In this document: positions 51,906 to 64,000 of the stretch, piece after piece
Layout of the letters: each line of letters opens with the position of its first letter
Position numbering within the stretch: the first letter of the stretch is position 1
Origin: Microbacterium rhizosphaerae
GTDB lineage: Bacteria; Actinomycetota; Actinomycetes; Actinomycetales; Microbacteriaceae
Assembly (NCBI RefSeq): GCF_034120055.1
Contig: NZ_CP139368.1
Location: forward strand, 1,612,001 to 1,676,000
Direction: 5' to 3'
DNA length: 64,000 nt
Notes under the pieces: generated by a model
The model's input: the letters and a program-made list of their open reading frames with translations, nothing else
What the model was told of the DNA's origin: nothing
The model's database searches: none
Made by a program: the position numbers and the translations under genes

Positions 51906-52834
51906 ACGTAGATGATGCCCTGCTCGAGCTCCGGGCGGATCTCCGTGCCGATCGTGCGGGCCATGAGCTCGTCCAGTCGGTCCAGCGGGCCGATGAGCAC
52001 CCGGCCGCCCGCACGGGCGACCCGGATCGCCGCATCCACCTTCGGCTGCATCGAGCCCTCCGCGAACTGCAGCTCGGCGATCGCGTCGGCCGAGGCCGTG
52101 AGGATGTCCTTCTGGTCGGGCGTGCCCCAGTGCTGGCTCACGAAGTCGCCGTCCGTGAGCATGATGAGCATGTCCGCCTCGAGGTCGGCGGCCAGCGCGG
52201 CGCTCGCGAGGTCTTTGTCCACGACCGCCTGCACGCCGTAGTGGCGCTTCTCCGCGGCGTCCGCGCGCACCGGCACCCCGCCGCCCCCGACGCAGACCAC
52301 GAGATAGTCGGTGTCGAGGAGCTGCTTGACGAGCGGCGCCTGCACGATGCGGATCGGGTTGGGGGAGGGCACGACCCGGCGGAAGGCCTTGCCGTCCTTG
52401 GCGATCGTCCAGCGGTATTCCGCGGCCGCCTCGGCGGCGTCGTGCGCCGAATACTGGGGGCCGATCAGCTTCGTCGGCCGCTCGAACGCGGGGTCGTTCT
52501 CGTCCACGACCGTCGTCGTGATCACGCCGGCGACCTGGCGCTCGCCGTCCAGCGCGTTCGACAGCTCCTGCTGCACGACGTAGCCGATCATCCCCTGCGT
52601 CTCAGCGCCGAGGATGTCCAGCGGGTACGCCGCGACATCGCGGTAGGCGAGGTTCTGCAGCGCGAGCAGACCCACCTGGGGACCGTTGCCGTGCGTGATC
52701 ACGAGCTCGTGCTCACGCGCGAGTCCGGCGAGGGCCTCGCAGGTCGATCGCACGTTCGCACGCAGCCGGTCGGCCGTCATGGGGTCGCCCCTGCGGGCGA
52801 GGGCGTTGCCGCCGAGGGCTACGACGATGCGCAT
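51902..52834 (-). CDS. arcC: Carbamate kinase
   Basis: Carbamate kinase makes ATP from carbamoyl phosphate and ADP. The 310-residue amino acid kinase begins MRIVVALGGNALARRG and has the NGPQVG site, VCVGGGGVPV and LIMLTDGDFV regions. In the FdrA/DUF1116/DUF2877 setting it corresponds to E. coli YbcF (AllK) rather than the arginine deiminase pathway. ATG 52834 follows GAGACGGAG. An operator-like TGGTATACCG lies between it and the upstream DUF1116 gene. Confidence 0.93.
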   Translation of the reverse strand: MRIVVALGGNALARRGDPMTADRLRANVRSTCEALAGLAREHELVITHGNGPQVGLLALQNLAYRDVAAYPLDILGAETQGMIGYVVQQELSNALDGERQVAGVITTTVVDENDPAFERPTKLIGPQYSAHDAAEAAAEYRWTIAKDGKAFRRVVPSPNPIRIVQAPLVKQLLDTDYLVVCVGGGGVPVRADAAEKRHYGVQAVVDKDLASAALAADLEADMLIMLTDGDFVSQHWGTPDQKDILTASADAIAELQFAEGSMQPKVDAAIRVARAGGRVLIGPLDRLDELMARTIGTEIRPELEQGIIYV

Positions 52835-52870
52835 GTGGTGATCTCCGTCTCGGGTTCGCTGATGAGGTAA

Positions 52871-52882
52871 CGGTATACCAAA
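52871..52882. promoter_or_regulatory. Operator-like GGTATACC palindrome before arcC
   Basis: CGGTATACCAAA, with the perfect core GGTATACC (52872-52879), lies 37 bases before the carbamate kinase start and resembles the sites at 56922-56955, as if one GntR/FadR-type regulator controls both points. Confidence 0.6.
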
Positions 52883-52886
52883 TCGG

Positions 52887-54338
52887 TCACCGGTACTTGT
52901 CCGCCAGCGCGAGGGTGGCCGCGTGGAACGCCTCGATCGGGGGATGCGTCAGCCCCGCGCCGATCATGCCGATACCCGGGTCCTTGTGGGCGATGGCGGT
53001 GTTGATGATCGGGAGGATGCCGGTCTCCTCGACCTTGCGGACGTCGATGCCCGTCGCCGTCCCGCGGAAGCCGAGGATCGGGATCGTCAGGTTCGGGTTC
53101 GTCGCCGTGGTGATCTCCATCATCGTGCGCGAATATCCGATTGCCTCCTCCACCGTGCCGCCGACCAGCGGAACGATCGCGGGCGCCGCCGCCATCGCGA
53201 ATCCGCCGATGCCGTAGGTCTCGGTGATGGCGGAGTCGCCGATGTCGCGGCCGCGGTCGTCCTTCGTGAAACCGGGGAACAGCGGGCCCTCGATGTACTG
53301 CGCAGGCCCGGTGAACCAGTTCTGCTGGCCGAGCCCGGAGACCCGGATGCCGAACTCGACACCGTTGCGGCACATCGTCGTGACGATGGTCGAGTACTCG
53401 ATGTCGTGCGCAGCATCCATCGCCGCCTTCGAGGCCGCCATCCAGGTGGGACCGGAGAAGTAGTCCGAGGATGCGACGAACGTGAAGACGTCCTGCTTGT
53501 CCTTGGTCGAGAAGCCGGAGTCCAGGATGTGCGGCGCGAGGGCCTGGATGAGCAGAGTCGTTCCGGCGTTGTTGCGGTTGTGTGCCTCATCGCCCATCTG
53601 CAGCGCCTGGGCGAGCATCATGCGCAGGTCGATCTCCTTCGCGGACACCATGGCGTCGCGCAGGATCGGCCCGAAGACGTCGCGCATCCAGGTGAGGCGG
53701 TCGATGACCGACCGGTCGTTGGCGCCCATCCGCAGGATCTTCGCGAGCTGCTCCGACAGGTTCGTGTACGCGTGGTTTCCGTACGGGCGGTTCTCCACGA
53801 CGTGCATGAACATCGATGCGCTCGTCACGCCGGCCATCGAGCCGACCGTCTGGTGCTCGTGGCACGGGGAGAAGTCGATCTCGCCCGAGGCGGCGAGTTC
53901 GAAGGCCTCATCGAGATCCTGGGCGAGCCCCTCGAACACCAGCGCGCCGGTCACGGCGCCCTTCATGGTGCCCGCCATCCGCTCGAACTCGATCGGCGGA
54001 CCGGCGTGCAGGATCGTCTTCTTCGTCATGCCCGGGACGACGTCGATCGCCTGGCCGAAGCCGACGAGCACGGGCTGAGAGGTGATGATGCGGTTCACGG
54101 CATCGGCGTTGGCCGCCTCGATCCGCTCCGAGAGGTCGGCCCGCGCGAGCGTCGAGAGCGCCGCGACGACGTCCGGTCGCCCGCCGCCCGGGGGCGTCCA
54201 GTCGAGGTCGCTCACGGCAGCACCCTGCGACCGGATGTCGTCGGCGAACATCGACGCGCCGATGTTGATCGCCGACAGCGGGCGGTCGAAGATTCCGGCG
54301 ACCCGGCTCGCGGCCGCGTCTGCGCTCACGGTGCTCAT
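52887..54338 (-). CDS. DUF1116 protein (YlbE/AllG-like, oxamate carbamoyltransferase subunit)
   Basis: The 483-residue protein belongs to the DUF1116/YlbE group (NIGASMFADDIRSQGAAVSDLDWTP is typical). In E. coli this protein acts with FdrA and YlbF as a catabolic oxamate carbamoyltransferase that splits oxalurate to oxamate and carbamoyl phosphate. It overlaps fdrA (ATGA) and is followed by carbamate kinase. That the substrate here is oxalurate is inference from the gene set; no allantoin-pathway genes are in the window. Confidence 0.86.
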   Translation of the reverse strand: MSTVSADAAASRVAGIFDRPLSAINIGASMFADDIRSQGAAVSDLDWTPPGGGRPDVVAALSTLARADLSERIEAANADAVNRIITSQPVLVGFGQAIDVVPGMTKKTILHAGPPIEFERMAGTMKGAVTGALVFEGLAQDLDEAFELAASGEIDFSPCHEHQTVGSMAGVTSASMFMHVVENRPYGNHAYTNLSEQLAKILRMGANDRSVIDRLTWMRDVFGPILRDAMVSAKEIDLRMMLAQALQMGDEAHNRNNAGTTLLIQALAPHILDSGFSTKDKQDVFTFVASSDYFSGPTWMAASKAAMDAAHDIEYSTIVTTMCRNGVEFGIRVSGLGQQNWFTGPAQYIEGPLFPGFTKDDRGRDIGDSAITETYGIGGFAMAAAPAIVPLVGGTVEEAIGYSRTMMEITTATNPNLTIPILGFRGTATGIDVRKVEETGILPIINTAIAHKDPGIGMIGAGLTHPPIEAFHAATLALADKYR

Positions 54339-55894
54339 GCGTTCTCTCCCTTGCTGACGAACTCGCGGGCGAGAAGGCCCGTGTTGGTGGATGACGATGC
54401 CCACGTGACCCCGGCCTCGGTGAGCTTGCGCACCTGCTCGTCGAAGTCCTGCGCGTCCTCCGGCGTGCCGAGCACGTAAGCCAGCACCTCGAGATGGCGC
54501 CCCTGCGCCTCGGCCGCGCGCTTGCCCTCGACGATGGCCGGCAGCATGACACCGACCGGGTCGGGATTCGCGCCGTAGCCGAGCACGAAGTCCATGACGA
54601 TGACGCCGACCTCGGGATCGGCGGCCTCGACGGCGAAGCGCTCGATGCGGTTCGACGGGTCGATCATCGGGTGGGGCTTGCCGTTGGTGAACTCGTCCTC
54701 GCCGAAGTCGAGGAAGGTGTGGGCGCGGGATGCATCGCTGCCCGTGAGCTTCCTCGCCGGATCCTTCTGGATGTTCGAGTACACGTCGGTGTATCTCTCC
54801 AGGGCGAGGAACATCGCCTCGTCGCACAGCGTCCCGCCGCAGAACAGTCCCCGGATGTACTTCTGCTCGGGCTTCAGCTTCGCCTGCACCTCGGCGATGA
54901 GCGGCAGGTTGAGCGGATGCAGATCGAGGCTCTCCTCGCGCACGCCGGCTGCCGCGACGGCCGCGAGGGCGGCAGGCTTGGTGCGATCGAACACCGGGAT
55001 GCCGCGCTCCTCCCCGGCCCGCTTCAACTCGTCGCCCGCGCCGAGGAAGCACGCCACCGCGGGCTTGCCCGACGCGGCGAGGCGGTCCAGGACGGCCGTC
55101 GCGACCTCGGTGGCCGGCGGCTTGGAGATCACGACGATGACGTCCGTGCCCGCATCCGCGTCGAGCGCGTCGATGCCGTCGAGCATCATGATGGCTCCCA
55201 CCTCGGCCGACAGGTCGCGTCCGCCCGTACCGATCAGCTGCGAGACGCCGGCCGTGAAATCGTGGATGCGCACGCTCAGCTCCTGCGCGCCCGTCCCCGA
55301 TGCCGCCACGATCCCGACCCGGCCGCGGCGCACCTCGTTCGCGAAGCAGAGCGACACCCCGTTGATGATCGCCGTCCCGCAGTCGGGCCCCATGACGAGC
55401 AGGCCCGCGCCGTGCGCTTTGCGCTTGAGCGCGATCTCGTCGGCGACGGAGACGTTGTCCGAGAAGAGCATGACGTTCAGACCCGCATCCAGCGCCTTGT
55501 CCGCCTCGTGCGCGGCATACTCGCCGTTGACCGAGATGACCGCGATGTTCGCATCGGGAAGCCCTGCAGCCGCGGACGCGATCGTCCGGTAGGCGACCTC
55601 GGCCGTGTCGCCGGAAGGCTTGCGGTCGAGCAGGGCGATGAGCCCGTCGAGGGCGGCGTCGGCCCCGGCCTCATCGCCGTCCGTCACGACGATGAGCACG
55701 AGATCGCCGGGCGTGGCGTCCTCGATCTCCGGTGTGATCAGGCCCTGGTTCGTCAGGATGTCCTTGTTCATCGGCGTCGCCATCGCCGCGACCGCGTTGA
55801 CCACGCCGTCGAGCTGACCCGCCTTGGTCGAGATCGCCATGAGCGACACCGAGTCGATGTACGTGTTCGGTTTGATGAGTGAGCGCGTCGGCAT
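54335..55894 (-). CDS. fdrA: FdrA-like protein (oxamate carbamoyltransferase subunit)
   Basis: The 519-residue protein is FdrA-like: a succinyl-CoA-synthetase-alpha-like core (GPDCGTAIINGVSLCFANEV; GIVAASGTGAQELS; LIGTGGRDLSAEVG) with N- and C-terminal extensions. FdrA works with the DUF1116 and DUF2877 proteins in E. coli. The ATG at 55894 shares a base with the DUF2877 stop, so the genes are tightly coupled. No CoA ligation is implied. Confidence 0.9.
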   Translation of the reverse strand: MPTRSLIKPNTYIDSVSLMAISTKAGQLDGVVNAVAAMATPMNKDILTNQGLITPEIEDATPGDLVLIVVTDGDEAGADAALDGLIALLDRKPSGDTAEVAYRTIASAAAGLPDANIAVISVNGEYAAHEADKALDAGLNVMLFSDNVSVADEIALKRKAHGAGLLVMGPDCGTAIINGVSLCFANEVRRGRVGIVAASGTGAQELSVRIHDFTAGVSQLIGTGGRDLSAEVGAIMMLDGIDALDADAGTDVIVVISKPPATEVATAVLDRLAASGKPAVACFLGAGDELKRAGEERGIPVFDRTKPAALAAVAAAGVREESLDLHPLNLPLIAEVQAKLKPEQKYIRGLFCGGTLCDEAMFLALERYTDVYSNIQKDPARKLTGSDASRAHTFLDFGEDEFTNGKPHPMIDPSNRIERFAVEAADPEVGVIVMDFVLGYGANPDPVGVMLPAIVEGKRAAEAQGRHLEVLAYVLGTPEDAQDFDEQVRKLTEAGVTWASSSTNTGLLAREFVSKGENA

Positions 55895-56865
55895 CACATT
55901 CCTCGCATTTCTTCGGTCAGGCGCACGGCCGCCAGGAGCCCGTGGGCCTGGTCCGTGCCGGAGGTGTGGCCGATCCCGGTGAGGGCGACCGTGAGTTCGG
56001 GAACGGATGCTCCGGACCTGCTGCCGTCAGCTGGGCCGGTCGTGCACAGCGCGGCGAGCAGATCGCCGAGGGGCTCGACGGCGCGGCCGCGGCACGCTTC
56101 GCGCATCGCCGTGAGCGAGATCGCATGGGTTGCACCGGATGCCGCCGCGCGGCGGATCGCCGCCGGGACGAGGGAGAGCGGGCCGCCCAGCTGCGCTGAC
56201 GCGTAGGCGAGGCCGGTCAGCACGTCGTCGCCGGCCGGGGTCAGGCCGCCGCCGAGCCCGACCAGACGCCCCGCCGCCCGGGTGATGGCATCCTCGTCCG
56301 CGCACCGGATGCCGTTGGCGATGTCCTCGAGACCGTCCCGGATGCGTTCGGACACGGCACGCGAGAACGCATCGTCTCCTGCCTGCGCACCCCCCGGGAC
56401 GCCCGCCTCCGCCAGTGCCGCCTCGAGCTCCTGCACGCGTCGGCTGTCGACGGATCCGTCGATGGTCGGCGGAGCCCAGGATCGTGCACCGTCCAGCGGC
56501 ACGGTGAGAACGTCGCCCAGGCGAATCGCATCCGACACGGTGACCGCCATGGCCGGTTCCAGGGCGAGGCCATCGAACGATGCGAGGTCGATGCGCACGG
56601 TCCTCGGCCCGCAGGCGATGCCGCGCGCTGTCAGACACCAGAGCTCGCCCTCGGGGGCGGAGACGTTGATGACCGAGGCGAACACGGAGTGGATGCGGCC
56701 CCCCAGCGCTGACCGCTCGAGTGCGAGCAGCTCCGCATCCGCGGACAGTGCCCGCACCTGCCGCGCCGCCGGCCGGGCCGCGAGCCGGGGTGTGCCGAGG
56801 TGGCCCGCCGATGCGCCGCCGTCGCGCGCCGACGCGCCTGCCGGCTTTCGGGGGGAAGGGCGCAT
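55894..56865 (-). CDS. DUF2877 protein (YlbF/AllH-like, oxamate carbamoyltransferase subunit)
   Basis: This 323-residue protein carries the diagnostic GLGGGLTPAGDDVLTGLAYA motif near residue 210 of the DUF2877/YlbF family, the third subunit of the oxamate carbamoyltransferase system. The N-terminal 30 residues are basic and probably disordered. Start ATG 56865 is preceded by GAGGTGG. It heads the operon, downstream of two operator-like palindromes. Confidence 0.86.
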   Translation of the reverse strand: MRPSPRKPAGASARDGGASAGHLGTPRLAARPAARQVRALSADAELLALERSALGGRIHSVFASVINVSAPEGELWCLTARGIACGPRTVRIDLASFDGLALEPAMAVTVSDAIRLGDVLTVPLDGARSWAPPTIDGSVDSRRVQELEAALAEAGVPGGAQAGDDAFSRAVSERIRDGLEDIANGIRCADEDAITRAAGRLVGLGGGLTPAGDDVLTGLAYASAQLGGPLSLVPAAIRRAAASGATHAISLTAMREACRGRAVEPLGDLLAALCTTGPADGSRSGASVPELTVALTGIGHTSGTDQAHGLLAAVRLTEEMRGM

Positions 56866-56921
56866 GGTCCACCTCGTGTCTGCCTGTCGTCCGCGTTCGG
56901 ACACCTCGCGACCTGTGTCGC

Positions 56922-56955
56922 TTGGCATACCATATCTCAGTTTTGGTGTACCAAA
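56922..56955. promoter_or_regulatory. Tandem operator-like palindromes before the catabolic operon
   Basis: TTGGCATACCATA (56922-56934) and the perfect TTTGGTGTACCAAA (56942-56955) are 20 bases apart, about two helical turns, upstream of the DUF2877 gene. Their core TGGnnTACCA is typical of GntR/FadR-type regulators and recurs at 52871. The regulator gene is not in the window. Confidence 0.7.
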
Positions 56956-57009
56956 GTTGAGTAAGCTGAAGCACCCACCGCACAGCACGCCCGTCGGCCG
57001 GGCGTCGGC

Positions 57010-57015
57010 TAGCGT
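57010..57015 (+). promoter_or_regulatory. -10 box of the DUF4184 gene (leaderless)
   Basis: TAGCGT lies exactly 6 bases before ATG 57022. Confidence 0.55.
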
Positions 57016-57021
57016 CTGGGC

Positions 57022-57819
57022 ATGCCGTTCACTCCGAGTCACGCCGTGGTCGCCCTCCCGTTCGCGCACTCGGTGCCCGGCCTCTCGGCCGCCGTCGCGG
57101 TCGGCGCGATGACCCCGGATCTCCCGCTGTTCATCCGCCGGCTTCCGGTGACCTACGCGATGACGCACAGCTGGTCGTGGCTCCCGCTCACGGTCGTGCT
57201 CGCCGCCGCTCTGCTCGCCCTGTGGTGGATGGTCCTCCGACCCGCCGTGCGGGAGCTGTCGCCGAAGCCGCTCGCCGAGCGGATGCCGGCGGAGTGGGAC
57301 GGCCGCGTCGGGCTCGCGCGCCCGCTCGTCGCCGTCCCGATCCTGATCCTCGGCCTCGCCATCGGTGTGGCGACCCACATCGCCTGGGACGGGTTCACGC
57401 ACGAGGGCCGTCCCGGCGTGGTGGCGCTCGGATGGGATGCCCTGTGGGGGCCGCTGCCCGCGTACAAGTGGATGCAGTACGGTTCCTCGGTCGTGGGCCT
57501 CGCCGTTCTCGCGCTGGCTGCCGGGCTCTGGCTTCGTCCTCGCCTCCGGTCTCACGTGGCACGCGCTCTGCCGGAGGTCGTCCGCATCGTGTGGTGGCTG
57601 TCGCTGCCTGTGGCGCTCGCGGCGGCGTCGGCGGTCGGACTGGTCGCGATGGGGCCGCTCACGCCACGATTCACCGCGCAGCATCTGGCGTATCGGGTGC
57701 TGCCGCCGGCCGTGGCGCTGTGGGCGCTGTTCTCCGTGGGGCTGTGCGTCGCGGTCCAGGTGCGTCGTCGCGCGCTCGCCGTAGCCGCGCGCGCTGGGGC
57801 AGAAGGGCGTTCGGCGTGA
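57022..57819 (+). CDS. DUF4184 family membrane protein
   Basis: This 265-residue protein begins MPFTPSHAVVALPFA and has about five to six membrane segments and the AVGAMTPDLPLF block, diagnostic of DUF4184. A conserved His-containing segment ATHIAWDGFTHEGR recalls membrane-bound metal-dependent hydrolases of the YdjM type; activity is unproven. It is the last protein gene before the rRNA operon. Confidence 0.85.
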   Translation: MPFTPSHAVVALPFAHSVPGLSAAVAVGAMTPDLPLFIRRLPVTYAMTHSWSWLPLTVVLAAALLALWWMVLRPAVRELSPKPLAERMPAEWDGRVGLARPLVAVPILILGLAIGVATHIAWDGFTHEGRPGVVALGWDALWGPLPAYKWMQYGSSVVGLAVLALAAGLWLRPRLRSHVARALPEVVRIVWWLSLPVALAAASAVGLVAMGPLTPRFTAQHLAYRVLPPAVALWALFSVGLCVAVQVRRRALAVAARAGAEGRSA

Positions 57820-58427
57820 CAGTGTCTGCCCGACGAACGGGGTCGAGCGCTTCCGTCCGAACGACGCGGCCGACTCGCCTCGGATCTGCGGCGTGCTGGG
57901 CGGCCGGCGGCGCGGCGAAGGGGGCCGACTCGGCGTGACACGCCCGGGATGCGGCTCAGATTTGTGGGGTGCGGTGGGGTCGCGTAATGTTCTTGTTGTT
58001 CGCCCCAAAGGGTAGAGCGAAGGGCCGGAAGGCCTTGCTCCCTCAAGCAGCGAACGATCCCCGAAACGTCACCCTGGCCTCAGGTCTGCGGCGGTCGAAT
58101 CGGGTCTGCTGGTTCGTCCATATGTCGGATGGATCGCCACGGTCTCGGCTGCGGCGCTCGATTTGACTTCCGGTGCGGATCGGCTAAGATAGAGAAGTTG
58201 CCCCGCAGGCGGCGCCGAGATGGTGTCACGGCGGGTGCGTCCGATCCTTGAGAACTCAACAGCGTGCACTTGTCATATGCCAAATTATCCTCGTCCAGTG
58301 TTTTTTGATGCTGGTTGAGAATTCCTTTGGATCAATTTATATGGATGTCAGCAATGATGTTCGTTTTTTGGTCAGGTTGAACTCGCTGCGTTCTGCTGTT
58401 TTCCCGGTGGTTCGTATGCATTCGTTT
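57820..58427 (+). promoter_or_regulatory. rRNA operon upstream and leader region (two promoters, boxA)
   Basis: No gene is seen in these 600 bases. A first promoter is TTGTGG (57962-57967), 17 bases, TAATGT (57985-57990). A second is TTGACT (58163-58168), 16 bases, TAAGAT (58185-58190). The leader then has the boxA-like antitermination element TTGAGAACTCAACAG (58248-58262), followed by AT-rich sequence up to the 16S start. A similar TTGAGAACTACACAG lies in the 16S-23S spacer. Confidence 0.75.
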
Positions 58428-63417
<4,990 letters not shown>

Positions 63418-63527
63418 CACCCTTTTTGAGCTTGATGCTCGCGTCCACTGAGTGGTTCTCGATGTACGAACACAATCGAGAACACAACACACATCTTTTT
63501 GTTGTGTTTGTTTGAAACATCAATAGT

Positions 63528-63646
63528 GTTTCGGCGGCCATAGCGAGAGGGAAACGCCCGGTCACATTCCGAACCCGGAAGCTAAGCCTCTCAGCGCCGA
63601 TGGTACTGCAGGGGAGACCCTGTGGGAGAGTAGGACACCGCCGGAC
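63528..63646 (+). rRNA. rrf: 5S ribosomal RNA
   Basis: The sequence begins GTTTCGGCGGCCATAGCG, contains CCGAACCCGGAAGCTAAGC and GATGGTACTGCAGGGG and ends GACACCGCCGGAC, a typical actinobacterial 5S rRNA of about 118 bases. Confidence 0.95.
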
Positions 63647-63655
63647 TTCTTCACC

Positions 63656-63687
63656 GAAGAGGCCACCCAATGCTGGGTGGCCTCTTC
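63656..63687 (+). terminator. Terminator of the rRNA operon
   Basis: Perfect 14-base arms GAAGAGGCCACCCA (63656-63669) and TGGGTGGCCTCTTC (63674-63687) follow the 5S gene by about ten bases. Confidence 0.9.
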
Positions 63688-63777
63688 GTCGTTAACGCAT
63701 TTCCTCCACAGCCGCCACCATATTTCGGCGGGGCGCACATCCGTGTCGGTCGACGGCGTGGCTGCGGGGGGCCTCGG

Positions 63778-63783
63778 TACGAT
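63778..63783 (+). promoter_or_regulatory. -10 box of the small ORF before tlyA (leaderless)
   Basis: TACGAT lies exactly 6 bases before ATG 63790. Confidence 0.5.
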
Positions 63784-63789
63784 GGGGGA

Positions 63790-63942
63790 ATGGCGGACGA
63801 GCATGACGACCTCGAGCTGATCAGCCGGCTGCGCGTGATCGAGTCGCAGCCGCTCGGCGAACGCGCGGCCGCGTACGCGGCCTTGCACGATGAGCTCGCG
63901 CGCACGCTCGAATCCGGCCCTGCCGACGCGCAGTCCGCATGA
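63790..63942 (+). CDS. Small acidic protein preceding tlyA
   Basis: This 50-residue acidic, mostly helical ORF (MADEHDDLELISRLRVIESQ, then PLGERAAAYAALHDELARTL) sits just before tlyA, as in many actinobacteria. It starts 6 bases after a TACGAT box and its stop overlaps the tlyA start. No domain is known; the placement and coupling support that it is real. Confidence 0.68.
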   Translation: MADEHDDLELISRLRVIESQPLGERAAAYAALHDELARTLESGPADAQSA

Positions 63943-64000
63943 CCGAACGTCTCGATACCGCTCTCGCGGCTCGCGGCCTGGCGCGGTCGCGCACGCACGC
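63939..64000 (+). CDS. tlyA: TlyA-like rRNA methyltransferase, 5' end only
   Basis: Only the first 20 codons are in the window: MTERLDTALAARGLARSRTH, the start of the S4 RNA-binding domain typical of TlyA (RLD.AL..RGLARSRT.A), which methylates ribose 2'-OH in 16S and 23S rRNA and underlies capreomycin sensitivity in mycobacteria. ATG 63939 overlaps the previous stop (ATGA). The call rests on a short fragment. Confidence 0.7.
   Translation, partial: MTERLDTALAARGLARSRTH

Overview
The window is high-GC actinobacterial chromosome. The 16S rRNA sequence, the recA/lexA/his/arg gene order and the codon use all point to Microbacteriaceae, most likely Microbacterium. It is mainly core genome, but three places stand out: a palindromic repeat array around a GIY-YIG nuclease gene with an IS21-type insertion (36.6-40.2 kb), an oxamate carbamoyltransferase-like catabolic operon (50.7-56.9 kb), and an rRNA operon (58-63.7 kb).

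Layout. 0-3 kb: end of cinA, clgR, a DUF3046 gene, recA (SOS box upstream) and recX. 3-8.2 kb: an ABC-2 exporter pair, miaB, miaA, dapF. 8.2-16 kb: an RsmC-like methyltransferase, hflX, an S9 peptidase, metF and metE. 16-24.6 kb: a membrane protein with a repeated C-terminal tail, lexA divergent from a LysM protein, hisC-hisB-hisH-priA, an SseB-domain gene and a PLP decarboxylase. 24.6-27.5 kb: a DUF1844 gene divergent from infC-rpmI-rplT, then a SpoU-type RNA methyltransferase. 27.5-33 kb: an NMT1-type ABC importer operon divergent from a CitA/CitB-type two-component system. 33-36.6 kb: pheST. 36.6-40.2 kb: direct palindromic array, GIY-YIG gene, inverted array interrupted by the IS21-like element. 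40.2-48 kb: dienelactone hydrolase, then argC-J-B-D-F-H preceded by an Arg-rich leader ORF. 48-50.7 kb: a SatD-like gene with a perfect operator-like palindrome, a DUF3307-like membrane protein, and tyrS. 50.7-56.9 kb: amidohydrolase, carbamate kinase, DUF1116, FdrA and DUF2877 genes with repeated TGGTnTACCA-type operators. 57-58 kb: a DUF4184 gene. 58-63.7 kb: 16S-23S-5S rRNA without spacer tRNAs. The right edge holds a small ORF and the start of a tlyA-like gene.

How it works together. The SOS genes recA, lexA and the LysM gene carry exact or degenerate SOS boxes. Arginine and histidine genes are tightly overlapped operons. The catabolic operon would turn a carbamoylated substrate into carbamoyl phosphate and then ATP. 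At least fifteen genes have a TANNNT -10 box placed 6-8 bases before the start codon and no Shine-Dalgarno, so leaderless transcription is the dominant style. infC appears to start on AUC behind a strong Shine-Dalgarno and a structured leader.

Best candidates for something undescribed: (1) the GIY-YIG nuclease gene between oppositely oriented palindromic repeat arrays; (2) the leaderless Arg-rich leader ORF before argC, in an arg cluster lacking argR at its usual site; (3) the SatD-like gene with its 26-bp palindrome. Functions are judged from sequence motifs and gene order only; no searches were run.
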